64,000 bases of DNA from positions 5,960,649-6,024,648 of the forward strand of contig CM070570.1 in NCBI GenBank assembly GCA_036346355.1, read 5' to 3'. Within the stretch, counting starts at the first letter, position 1, and each line of letters opens with the position of its first letter. Below the pieces are notes generated by a model that made no database searches, was not told where the DNA came from, and saw only the letters and a list, made by a program, of their open reading frames with translations. The stretch comes from Rhipidocladum racemiflorum. Its lineage: Eukaryota; Streptophyta; Magnoliopsida; Poales; Poaceae. Of this stretch, positions 11,905 to 22,700 are shown piece after piece. The translations under genes were made by a program, and so were the position numbers.

Positions 11905-12560
11905 GGTGGGGGTCTCTGTTGAAAGGCACCAAGTAGAGCTGGCGCATCAAGCTTTGAGCTTGGTTTTAGGTTTGTACTCTTTTGATGAGAGTATTTTAGA
12001 CAAGAAATAAAGATCAATTCTTCCAAGATTTTTGCGTACAAGAACCACGCCGCTACAAAGATTTTCTGCTTTGGTTCTTGTTTGCATGCTTGTTCTAGTT
12101 CTAGATTGGTTTTGTTCTTCAAGTTTTATCTTGATTTGATCCATCAAAAACCTCTCTAGGTATTGATCTAGTGTTTCTCAAAGTCTAGTTGATCAATCTT
12201 TTGTCGTTCTTGTTTAATCTTGAAGTTTTGATTAGATTGATTCTCGTCAAGTTCTGGATCAGCAAGCTTGCGAAGCTCATAACTTTTGATCCGTAAGTCC
12301 GATCGAGCTGATTCTTTTTGGGTTCGATTCGTATTGGAATCTAGTTTCTTGTGTCCAAATTTCAGATCGTTTCGACGGTTGGATCTCCAGAAATTCTCGT
12401 TTTACCAAACCTCTGTCATTCTGTTTTTGTTGAAAACGAGGCAATTATTTGGTTCTGTTTTGGGGTGAACTTTTAATAGGTCAAGAATTTGGTTTTAGCT
12501 TCCGCACAATCATTCACCCCCCCCTCTGATTGCTATATTCGTATACTTCGATCCTTCAAG

Positions 12561-12572
12561 TGGTATCAGAGC
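12561..12572 (+). other. primer-binding site, tRNA-Met type
   Basis: TGGTATCAGAGC lies two bases after the LTR end. It is complementary to the 3' end of plant initiator tRNA-Met and is the usual primer site of plant copia and Sirevirus elements. Confidence 0.9.
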
Positions 12573-12619
12573 GAGGTTCTACTAATCCATCTTAACAGGT
12601 GATTAGTAAACGGTAAGTT

Positions 12620-14920
12620 ATGGCAACGGAGAAATACTCGAACAAGCCGCCAATCTTCGATGGCACAGACTTCCCATCGGGCGGATCGAATGATTGCATA
12701 TCTTCAAGCTCAAGGTAACGCGATTTGGCGCAAGGTAAAGATTTCATACAAGCTTCCTTCTAATGATGATATTGATAAAATCGAGTTTGAAAAGGATGTT
12801 GAAAGTAATAATAGAGCTAGAAACATATTGCTTCAAGGACTTGCTAGAAAAGAATTCGATAGAGTGTCATTTACTCACTTGCTCATGAAATTTGGAAATC
12901 TCTTCAAGATTATCATGAAGGCAATCGACTCTGTCAAAGAGGCTAGGCAAGATCAATTTAAAAGGAATACACTAGATTTGAAATGAACTCGGAGAATCAT
13001 TAGATGATTGTTTTGCTCGTTTTAATAGAATCTTAAACAATCTTAGAGTTGATGTACAATACACTGACTCTGAAAATGCTAGACATTTCTTATCATCTCT
13101 TGATCTTAAAATCGGCAAATGAAAGTAATGCATTTAGGGAGGCTCACAAGATGAGTGAAATGACATTGGATAAATTATATTCTAGTCTCAAAACTTTTGA
13201 GATAGATATTGTTTCAGAACATCCTGATAACTCTTTGGCTCTTAATGCAAATTCTTCTTCATGTGATAATGCTACTAGTGCTTCATCATCATATTCCATT
13301 CTTGCCTTGAGTGCTCTTAGTGATGAACAGCTAGATCAAATACTGAAGATACACTTGCTCTTCTTTCCAAGCGTGTCAATGCAGCTTACATGAGATCAAG
13401 GGAGAAGAGGAGCCTCCATCCTTTGCTACAAGCTGCGGCAAGTAGGGCACATCCGTGCTAAGCTGTTTCAAGAACAAAGATAGAGAGGAGAAGGAGCAAA
13501 GCAACTCCTCAAAGTCCTTAGGCCAAGAGAGCAAGGATAAAAATAAACAACGGACAAAGAAGATGCTCAACAAAGTCTTGAGGCAATTGGTCGCTTAGAC
13601 TTAAGCGACATTGATGACTCAATGAAGATGAGAAGGAAGCGAAGCAAACGGTGAATGAGAAGGATCTCACGGACTATGCTTCATGGCAAAGGAACACTAG
13701 TGATTCTAGTGACAACGACAAAGACCTCCAAATGACGGTGATGAGGTAATACCTTCATACGATGAGCTTTGTGAAGTTTTAGTCATATTGAGAAAATCTT
13801 TAAGAAAATCTTCACTCAAAAATAAAAGCTTAGAAAAAGATCTATCCATGCTAAAATCTGAAAACTTTGATCTTAGAAATTCAAATTCGGAAAATATTTG
13901 TGATACTTGCTTAGATCTCAAATTTGAAATTAAGTCACTAAAAGAGGAACATGTGATTAAACTAGAACAAGTTTATGCCGAACAATTGAAAAATGAAAAA
14001 CTTGTGAAAAATATTGGTTGCTCTCTTGATAGTTTACATGATCAAATTGCTTGCTCTAAATGTTCTATTCTTGAGTTGAAATTAAAAGATGCAAATTGTA
14101 GAGTTATCCAATTAACAAATGACATATTCACTCATGAAATTAACTCGTGTTCAAATTGCCGTAAAGCAGAAAGCTAAAATTGACACTCCTTGTGATAATT
14201 GTTTAAATTTTGCTAAAAGGTTGACTACTTGCAAGATTCTCTTTCTAGGTTCACTAAAGGGAAGAAAAATTTGAACATGATTTTAGATCAATCTAAAGTG
14301 AGCTTCAACAAACAGGGTTTAGGTTTTAACTCTCATGCTTCTACTAAACCTCGTTGAGAGCAAAAATGTGAAAATTGATAATGAGTTTAAAAGAACTTTG
14401 ATTAAATCTGGCGGCACTCTATCTCCCACTATTTCAAGTACAAAAGTTACTTCTAATGCCAAACCATATGTTAAGTACAATTGCACTCATTGTGGGAAAG
14501 ATGGTCATTTGGTGAATTTCTGCTTTAGACTAGCCAAACAACAAAAGAAAGAAAGAACTAAGGCTAGGTCTAATTTCAGACAGGCACGTTTCATTTCTCA
14601 TTATGTGCCTAGGGTGATGCAAACACCTCTTGTTGCTAAGAACACGAGAAAAGACAAATCTGCTTTTATGCATAAGAATGCTCGTGTTGTGCCAACTGTT
14701 GTGCGTCGTGTGTCTCGATCTTTGGATTCCTAAACATCTTATTTCTAACTTGATCTGAGACCTCGACACTTTCTGCTTCTATGTAGGCTTCTCACGCAAG
14801 GAAGGAGAACATATGGCTAGTGGATTCCGGATGCTCACGCCACATGTCCGATGATAAGAATTGGTTCTCCTCCTTCACTCGTGCATCTCGTGCTAAAAGT
14901 GTTATTTTTTCAAAATGCTT
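12620..14920 (+). pseudogene. broken copia gag-protease
   Basis: ATG at 12620 opens a Sirevirus-style gag beginning MATEKYSNKPPIFDGTDF, but the frame shifts within about 20 codons. Gag continues in other frames: MIAYLQAQGNAIWR (from 12690), a Lys/Glu-rich coiled-coil-like stretch (13788-14177), and a CCHC zinc knuckle of form C-x2-C-x4-H-x4-C (CTHCGKDGHLVNFC, about 14480-14521). The start of protease follows with the active-site run DSGCSRHM (about 14823-14846). Coding stops near 14920 where a deletion joins it to LTR sequence. Integrase, RT and RNase H are missing. Several frameshifts and stops make it non-functional. Confidence 0.85.
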
Positions 14921-14931
14921 CTTCCACCTCT

Positions 14932-15032
14932 GTTTTGGGGTGAACTTTTAATAGATCAAGAATTTGGTTTTAGCTTCCGCACAATCATTCACCCCCCCTC
15001 TGATTGCTATATTCGTATACTTCGATCCTACA
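14932..15032 (+). mobile_element. 101-bp remnant of the 3' LTR
   Basis: This segment repeats the last part of the LTR (compare 12460-12558) with few differences and ends in TACA at the TSD. The junction with the protease sequence is abrupt and lies at a short shared CTGTTTTG-like context, so most of pol and of the 3' LTR were lost at or before integration. Confidence 0.9.
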
Positions 15033-15206
15033 TTTTACTATGATTTTATTTTACTTCCGCTGCGTTGTTTTATATTGGTTTGCATGCTATTTATGTTGTA
15101 AACTCTGATAATATGTTGTGGTATCATTTTCTGCTGTGTGAACTAACTTTTTCTGGACTAGTACATGATATACAGGATTTTAGAAGTGTTTTTCCGGGGT
15201 TCGACA

Positions 15207-16160
15207 CGGAAGCATATTAGGGATCATTTTCTAGAGAGAGTAATGGAGAAAAAAAGTCCACAGGAAACGTGGCACCTCCAATTCAACATCCCGAAAGCTA
15301 CATGCAATTCCATGTGCTATGCCTTTCTTTGCAAGCTAGACAAACTAGGTGAAAAAAAGAAGGGAAAACGGTTCACGTAACACCGTATACTTGCTCGAGT
15401 CTGTCCAGCACACTAAACTATAAAATTAGATATTTGATTTCTAAACTTTTGCAATTCGATTTAAAATAACACCTTGATTTGACTTTGCATAGTAGTGTTG
15501 CGCGTGACGTAATAAGTAGGTGATTTTACTACGTAAGATGATATATTAGGCAAATTTAGGTGTATAATAGGTAGAGTCTAAGGGCTTCTCCTTAAAATCG
15601 AAATAGTGATTAAGGGAGCTACATGGGAGACGACCATAGAAGCAAGGATAGGAGCTTGGTGGCGAAGAAGCCTCAGTGGACCCTGCCTATTATTGATCTA
15701 ACTAGAGCAACGTGTCGCCCGACCTAACAAAATCGCTCACTTCTTGCGTCACGCGGACAATACCACACTATATAAAACAAGGTCAGAATGCTGTTTAAAT
15801 CGGATTACAAAGTTTAAAGATTAAATGTCTAGTTTTATAGTTTGGAATGCTTAATAGACTTTTGACAAAGTTCTTATGGGTTTTTTCCTAAAGGAAAAGA
15901 AAAAAAATGAGGCTTCAGTTTTGCCCCCTTTTTTTGGTAAAGAGAAAGCCAATAAGCCATACAGATTTCCTTGCAAAGTTTGCTTCGCTCACTGACGTGC
16001 CTCGAAGCCCGCCCAAACCACGGAGGCGGCGGGCCCGCATCTCGCCCGTCCGATCCAGATCGGACGAGTTGAGTTCCCGCAACTCCCGCCCCGCCTCTCC
16101 ACCCCACCCGCCACTTAGCTGTACCCCACCCCACCTCGCCCCTGCTTTAATTGACAAAAG
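15207..16160. other. intergenic upstream of the EPCR gene
   Basis: This stretch starts with the right CGGAA TSD of the outer LTR. I see no convincing gene or bounded element. From about 16000 the sequence becomes GC-rich and CT-rich, as expected for a grass core promoter and 5' UTR. Confidence 0.4.
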
Positions 16161-16202
16161 CAAAACCTCCCCGAAAAAGGAGAGGAAAAAATCGAAAAGA
16201 GC

Positions 16203-16238
16203 AAACCCTAGGTTCCCTTGGCGTCGACGAAACCCTAA
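16203..16238 (+). promoter_or_regulatory. telobox motifs in the EPCR leader
   Basis: AAACCCTAG (16203-16211) and AAACCCTAA (16230-16238) are telobox-type motifs just upstream of, or within, the 5' UTR. Telo boxes are common in leaders of housekeeping genes and are bound by TRB proteins. Confidence 0.6.
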
Positions 16239-16689
16239 TTAGCCTCACTGGACCGGCCGAGAAGGGGCTTTTGCCGCAGATCGGACCTCCCCCGTGTGCG
16301 GATTCGATTCCGCCGCCCAATTTGGCGCCGATCCGTGGTCGGATCGCATCCGCCGGCCGATACTACCGAGGTGCGTTGTTTCCCCCAAAACTCGCTGTTT
16401 CGTGTGTAATCTGCGCTATAGCGATTGGAAATTTGTAATAGTGTGTCTGATTCGGATTTTTCTGCAGGGTGTGGTGGTGGTTTTGGTCTCGATTCGGTGG
16501 TCGGATCGACGCTCCTAATCAGGTTTGTGGTCTTCCCCACTTTTCGTTTTTTTTTTTTGCTGGCTCGATCTAGATTGATGCGTACTGTTTTTAAAATGCT
16601 GTTTTTGATGCGGCCGTAGTGTTTTTTTTTCGTGATGTCTTTAGGCCTTCATTCTACATTTGCTGCAATTTGTGGATTATGTGATCGGG

Positions 16690-16799
16690 ATGAGGCAGCA
16701 AGATCTGGGTGTGGGATTTTGCGTATGATGGAAGGTGAATTCCGGGATTCTGGCAGCCTCGTGAACTCTGGGCTTGTGAATGGAATCCAGTGGCAGTGA
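16690..16799 (+). promoter_or_regulatory. two short upstream ORFs before the EPCR start
   Basis: uORF1 runs 16690-16728 (12 codons plus stop). uORF2 starts at 16725 with a double ATG, overlaps the uORF1 stop and ends at 16799, inside the main coding sequence that starts at 16780. If this part of the leader stays in the mature mRNA, uORF2 would dampen translation of the main ORF. Donor-like AG/GT sites at about 16369 and 16521 could remove parts of the leader. Confidence 0.45.
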
Positions 16800-19700
16800 T
16801 AGGCCCAGTGCAACCGATGCCACCGAGTCAGTACTGGGTTTAGATGGCGAGGAGACTTTGTCTGAGAGGGGGTCGGTTGGAGCCAGGCAGGGGCCAGGCA
16901 CACCGAATGGGAGGGGAAAAGAGTCCCCTTCAAGCAGTTCATCTGCAGGGAGTAAGAGGAAGTGCAATAGCTTGAGTTCTGATAGAGTGGAACTTAATGG
17001 GCCAGAGGTGGCAAGATCCAGTTCAGGTGATTCCACATGGAGCGTGGATAGTTTGGATGACCATCACCCTGTTTCATTATCAAGAAAAAAGAATGGGCAC
17101 CCGGAGCATTCGGTTAGTTCAGGTTCAGTGATCAGGCAGCCTCGTGGTGTCTTGAGATTGAGAAAGCTCGCTCAGAATGCCAGTATCGAGAGTGGGACTG
17201 GACGTTGTAAGGTTCTAAGATCCAATGGCATTGTTAAGGCTACTCAGTTACTGAGGAGGAACAAGAGGAGGAAATCACGTGCGCTTAAGGAGAACAGAGT
17301 TGGTGGTGATGACCCTGTCAGTTGCTTGAAAACTGAGAATGGCACTTGTGATCAGGACAGTAGCACAAAGTTTTGTTCTGAAAATGATTTCTTACTTGAA
17401 AAGCAATCACTTCTTTCAGGTGAACCATCTAAACCTGTCAATGTTGACAAGCAAAGCTCTAGGCATGCACAAGAGGATGATGATGTTAACTTGGAAGAAA
17501 ATGCTGCTAGGATGCTCTGTTCTCTATCCGATAATAGATGTGCTGGCTCCCCAAGGAAGAGACTGAAATCACCCGATAGATCATCAAAGGCATCTTTTCT
17601 TCAGCATTCTAATCATTTCAAGGATCCATACAACAAAGACAAGGATGTAGGAGGTCCTTCTAGGTTGCTACGGAAGCGTGACGGTAAAGCATCATTCAGG
17701 AAGCGTCGTCCACGTCGTCATTTTTATGAGGTTAGCCCTCGTGATGTGGATCCTTTTAGCATTGTAAAAGAGAGGATTAGGGTGTTTTGGCCTCTTGATG
17801 AGACGTGGTACTTTGGTCTGGTCAAGGAATATGACCCTGTGACAAGGTTGCATCATGTGAGGTATGATGATAAGGACGAAGAATGGATCAATCTTCAAAA
17901 TGAGCGGATCAAGCTCCTGCTTTTGCCAGGTGAAGCTCGCAAGAGATCTAATCGTAACAATTCAAGGTCAGTATTTAAGCCGGAGTTTGAAGGGGATGAG
18001 AGAGAAGACATGGATGGAAACTGTACAGGAAATTCTGAGTCAGAGCCCATTATCTCGTGGCTGGCTCGATCAAACCAAGCAAGATCTGCTACATCCAGCA
18101 ACATGAACGAGCAGGATCACACTTGTTCAAATATTGCTCCTGTTCGGTTCGATCAAAAGCAGTGTCTATTATCAAACTCGTTCGATATCAAGCAGGAGAT
18201 GTTGAGTTCTAATGATGCTCTACCTGGTAGTTCAACTGCAAATGGGGGTACAGAAGTTCTTAAGGATAGAACCACATCTGGGGATAGTAGGTTTCGCTTT
18301 GTTTATTCTAGGAAGCGATTTTGCAGGAGAAAGAATGGTTTTCTGAACATTTCAGAACAGGTTTCAAATCCTGGTAACAGAACAAGTTCTGCAGTGGTTC
18401 TTAATTCAGTTGGCCGGGAGTCTAGTACAGAAACTGGTGCTTCAGTGACATATGTCATATTGGTATTGAGCCTGCCACTGAAATCTGCTTATAAGTTTAT
18501 TTCTGAAGCCTGTACTGTTTGGGTTTCCAATACTCTCTTTGTCCTTCAGCATGGTACATTGATTGCCTTATGGCCTGCCGTACATCTGGACATACTTCTT
18601 GTTGATAATGCTTTAGGTTTGAAACACTTGCTTCTTGATACTTGCTTAAGGTCAGCAGTATCTCTTTTCTGTTTACTTGTTGGAAGCTTCAATCGGTATT
18701 CTAGGGAGATTACTCTCAAGGAATTGAAAATGCCATGCACCTCGGTCAGATTTCAGATATCTGGTTTGCATGGTAGTAGCCAAGTAGTGTTTGTGTTGTT
18801 CAGCTTCTTTGGGATAGGGAAATCAGAATGGAAACACCTGCTACGACAGCTTCAGTACCACTGTTTGAAAAGGGAGTTGTCTAAAGTTAATTGCACATAT
18901 GCCAACATCAAGCAGCTCACCAATGGAACTGATCAAGGAGCCTCCACTTCACTGAATCTCGTTTCTAAGGTACCGCTCCCTCCACCTATGCAGATTGTAT
19001 TGATCTTTCCACATTACAATTTTAATTGATTCTGAGTATTGCATGCCCAGAATTTTTTTTTAAAAAAGAAATGTAAAAAGATAACTTGTTGCTTGCGGTT
19101 TTATGCTCATTAACAATGAGAGGTTTCCACTCTTAGGCTCTTAGTTACTATTGTATTAATCAATGTGGGAATGCTGATCATTTCTTGAAAGCCAGAATAT
19201 CTGCAGAAGAGACCTAGACTGGTATCTTATGTTGCAACAGGAACATTATTTAGTTTTTTACAGAAATGTTGACTTCTATTGTCTTCTCTCAGCACTATGA
19301 ATAAAGCACACGTGCTGATTAGAATTTAGCCAGTGCTTGGCTGAGAATGATCAGCATTAGTTCTTGACCTTGCGCAAGATGTAGATATTGCTCAAAAGCA
19401 CAATGCATTAACTTAAATATATTTGGGATCGATGCTACAGAATAACAGCGAGATTGATGAAGATGTGAGATTGTGAGACACAGGATACGAGCGGGGTGGG
19501 TGAAATGGTGCCAAGCATCTGGTGTCCTATGTGATAGAAAATTCCCTCAAAAGTTAAGGTAAGTTCTATAGGACGGCGACCAGACCTGCGATGTTATATG
19601 GAGCGGAATGTTCGGTGGCAAAAAGACAACATGTACAGAAGGTGAGTGTAGTAGAGATGCGGATGATGCGGTGGATTTGTGGTCATACAAGGTGAGATCG

Positions 19701-22700
19701 AATACGCAGTGATGATATATGTGGTAGGATTGGGGTAGCACCAATTGAAGAAAAGTTTGTTCACCATCGTTTGAGATGGTTTGGACTTGGGACATCAACA
19801 ACAGAGGCCTTCTGAGGTACTGGTGCATAGTGGAATTTTAAGTTGTCTCGAAAATATAAGAAGAGACATAGATCGACCGATGATGATGTAGGAAGAAGCA
19901 GGTAAAAGAGATTTGAGTGATTGGAATATATCCAAAGAGTTGACGTTGGATAGGAGTGCATGAAAGTTAGCAATCCATGTACTAGAATTATGACTTAATA
20001 TCGAAGGTTTAGGGGCTTTATTGACTTCGATTGGGTTTCATTCCTAGCTTACTCCAACTTGTTTGAACAAAAGTCTTATTTGTTGTTGTACAGTAACTTA
20101 AAGATCCCAACTGAGTTTAGCCGAGTAGTGCTTCCCTTTATGAGGCTCAATTAATGACTGATTGGACATGTATTTGGATAAATTGGATTCACGCACCAAC
20201 TGAAGCTACTCTAATGTTTTCTAGAATAGCTATAAAATGTTTCTTTTTTCTTATATTTTTTTGGAAGTGCTCCTTGAACTTATGTGAGGTAGTAATCATT
20301 TGGCTAGCTTCTCTTTGGGAGTGCTCCTTGAATTTATGTGAGGTCGTAATCATTTGGCTATCTTAACTTTGGAAGTGCTCCCGGAAATTTTGTGAGGTAG
20401 TAATCATTAGGTTATCTGAGGATGCTGATTTGCGATCTTGCCAAGTGATGGAAGGCCAATTCCTCTTTACACTTTATTTCATAGCAAACTTCCTCTTACT
20501 TTGTATCTGCTATATGTTCCTTTTTTTTCCAGGATAGCTAGGAAGCCAAGCTTTAATTGAATTTTGTAAAAGATTAGCTTTGTAGGATCAGTTTTACGAC
20601 AGTCAGTTGAGTTAATATTAACTTTTAAACCATATAATTTGTATTAAAACCTTGTGATCACTGGATTTTTTTTGTATGGGTTACTTTCCATTGTTACATC
20701 ACTACTGCTGAAACAGTATATGTTCTTCATTTCTTGAAGACAAGGATCCGAGTGAATAGTTTTTTATTCATCTAATGGGGTTTCCTACTTCAAACCAAAG
20801 ATTTGATATTGTTGCCAGTTTCTTGTACTGTTGTCTGGTTTTATTACTTTAAAGTATCGTCCTCAATATTATTCATCTTTTTTAATCTAAAGCCTTCTTT
20901 TTTATGGGGGTAAATAGTCATTCCTGTTAATTCTTTCACTAAGCGTTTCTGTTGTGGATGTTTGTGTGCAAGCTTTTCTCTGAGCAATTTTTCCCAGAAA
21001 CTAGCTATACATAATTTTAGTTCTGCCTATGCCTCACATGATTCCCATTGTGTTTATTATATGCAATGAGAATCATGTATCGATGCATTACTTAATGGAA
21101 ATATACAATTTAACTGTTGTTTACTTGTTCATCTATGCCCCTTGAGTAATCTATTATTTAGTCTTTGATCTTCTATTTGCATAGTCTATAACATAATTTA
21201 ATGTGTTAGTTTGAAACATACTGTGCTGAAAATCTAGGCTTATAGGAAATCTACTGATAAAATATTTTCTGTTAAACAGGGTTTATTGTTCAATGTTCGG
21301 GACTCGCAATTTCTTCCAGAATCAAATTATTCAGATGTTGACCCTGTCATTTGTTGTGCTGATGAGCGATGTGGATTTGCTCAGAATGATCTGGATGCAG
21401 CCGCTGCACCTTCACTTCTGCTTTGTCACCATCTAAACTTGCTCGTTGAAAGCAATTTGACTTCTAGTGGTTTTCAGGAGTCTGTGCCATTTTCTTCAGA
21501 AGAGGATCAGCACTCCATATCACAACATACATCTGGTCTGGTTCAACTGGTCGCTCCTGCTTCTGGAATTTGTTCTCTTGATCTTAGTTCATCCACTGAT
21601 GGTCCCTTGGGTATCGGCACTGTTGGTTTCATAAATCATTCTAGCTCTGCTAGCAGGGAGCTCAACCCTGCTGAAAGCATTGTGAGTCTTGAATGTAATG
21701 ACAGCAATATTGTTGATGCCAACATGACATGCAGAAGTGTTCCAGATCAAAATGGCTCGTATGTAGGTGCTGACAAACCTTGTTCTTCCAATCGTAATGC
21801 GATTTGCTCTCCACAGAAGTCTGAAGAGAGGCGTCCGTCCATAAGTATCCATCAACATATGACATCTGATCCACCGGATGATAAGTTACTTAACAAAGAT
21901 GAAAAAGCCACACCACCTGTATCTAACTTGGTCCAGGAATTGAATGACTATCCACTTGGTCGTGCTACACCAACTGCGCCCAGGACGACCTACCATCGGA
22001 ACCGCTTTACATCCATATCACGCACTTTTGGGGATGGTTCAAAATTATGGCCAGAAGATCTCATGTTGGCTGGCTTTGCTGGTGGTTCTAAGAAGCCACG
22101 AACTCAGGTGTCATACTCAGTTTCTCCTAGAAGTGATGAACTTGGCTTAAAGCATAAAGGTCATTTCCGGAAGATACAATCTAATAGCAATGCTAAGACA
22201 AATGATGCAAAGAGACTTCCTGATAATTCTAGAAGTGGCCAGAGCAGCCCGGAGTCTTTGACATGTGTTGCAAATGTCCTGGTTACAGTTGGTGATAGAG
22301 GATGGAGGGAGTATGATACTCAGATCACGATTGACTCCGATGGTCAGAGTGATAGGAGAGTTTGTGTGAAGCTTGCTGAAGGAACCAAGTATGCTCACAA
22401 GGTTTGTCAGGTTTTGCAGCCTGGGGCCACAAACCGCTATACACATGCTATGATGTGGAAGGGGGGCCCTGAATGGTACCTAGAATTTCCTGACAGAAGC
22501 CAATGGTTGATTTTCAAACAAATGCATGATGAATGCTATAGCCATAACATCAGAGCTGCTTCTGTAAAAAACATTCCAATCCCTGGTGTCCGCTTGGTTG
22601 AAACTCATGATGATAGTGATTATGTATCCTGTGTGCGGTCCCAAGATTATATTGGCCATATCGGAACAGATGTTGAAATAGCTCTTGATGAATCCCGTGT

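Larger units (their letters stand above)
11150..12558 (+). mobile_element. forward LTR (right arm), 5' LTR of the gag unit
   Basis: The LTR ends CGATCCTTCA at 12558 and is followed by AG and the primer-binding site. Its 5' boundary is where homology to the inverted copy ends; a true TG start is not evident, so its U3 seems truncated. It carries a triple 43-44-bp G-box repeat, a TATA-like TTTAAATA and a U5 that matches the 3' fragment at 14932-15032 nearly base for base. Confidence 0.8.
9449..15032 (+). mobile_element. rearranged Sirevirus-like copia element with U5 at both ends
   Basis: The insertion is bounded by TTTTA on both sides (9444-9448, 15033-15037), so it looks like one integration event. 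Its left end, TGTAGGATCGAAG, is the reverse complement of its right end, CTTCGATCCTACA. Both termini are therefore the 3' (U5) end of the same LTR. Left to right it holds an inverted LTR, a 293-bp spacer, a forward LTR, a tRNA-Met-type primer site, a broken gag, the start of protease and then only the last 101 bp of a 3' LTR. Integrase, RT and RNase H are absent. The gag style, zinc knuckle and palindromic LTR motifs fit the Sirevirus (Maximus/SIRE) lineage. It cannot be autonomous. Confidence 0.85.
2665..15206 (+). mobile_element. Gypsy-type (Tekay-like) LTR, split by three nested insertions
   Basis: The proposed LTR begins TGTAACTCC at 2665 and ends GGTTCGACA at 15206. CGGAA flanks it on both sides (2660-2664 and 15207-15211), a 5-bp TSD. 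Removing the three nested elements and their TSD copies (3361-6667, 8461-9157, 9449-15037) leaves about 2.95 kb, a plausible length for a Tekay/Del-type LTR. The pieces follow the expected order: AT-rich start, GC-rich U3 (3000-3360 and 6663-7080), and an AT-rich U5 tail with the phrase TTCCGCTGCG near 15055. No internal domain lies next to it, so it would be a solo LTR. The start is less certain than the end, because a similar TGTAAC occurs at 2715 without an exact TSD. Confidence 0.5.

Noticed and set aside
18457..18720. Membrane protein fused to the EPCR exon because of its hydrophobic stretch
   Set aside because: The stretch lies in one uninterrupted frame with the Tudor-like part and matches a conserved block of plant EPCR proteins.
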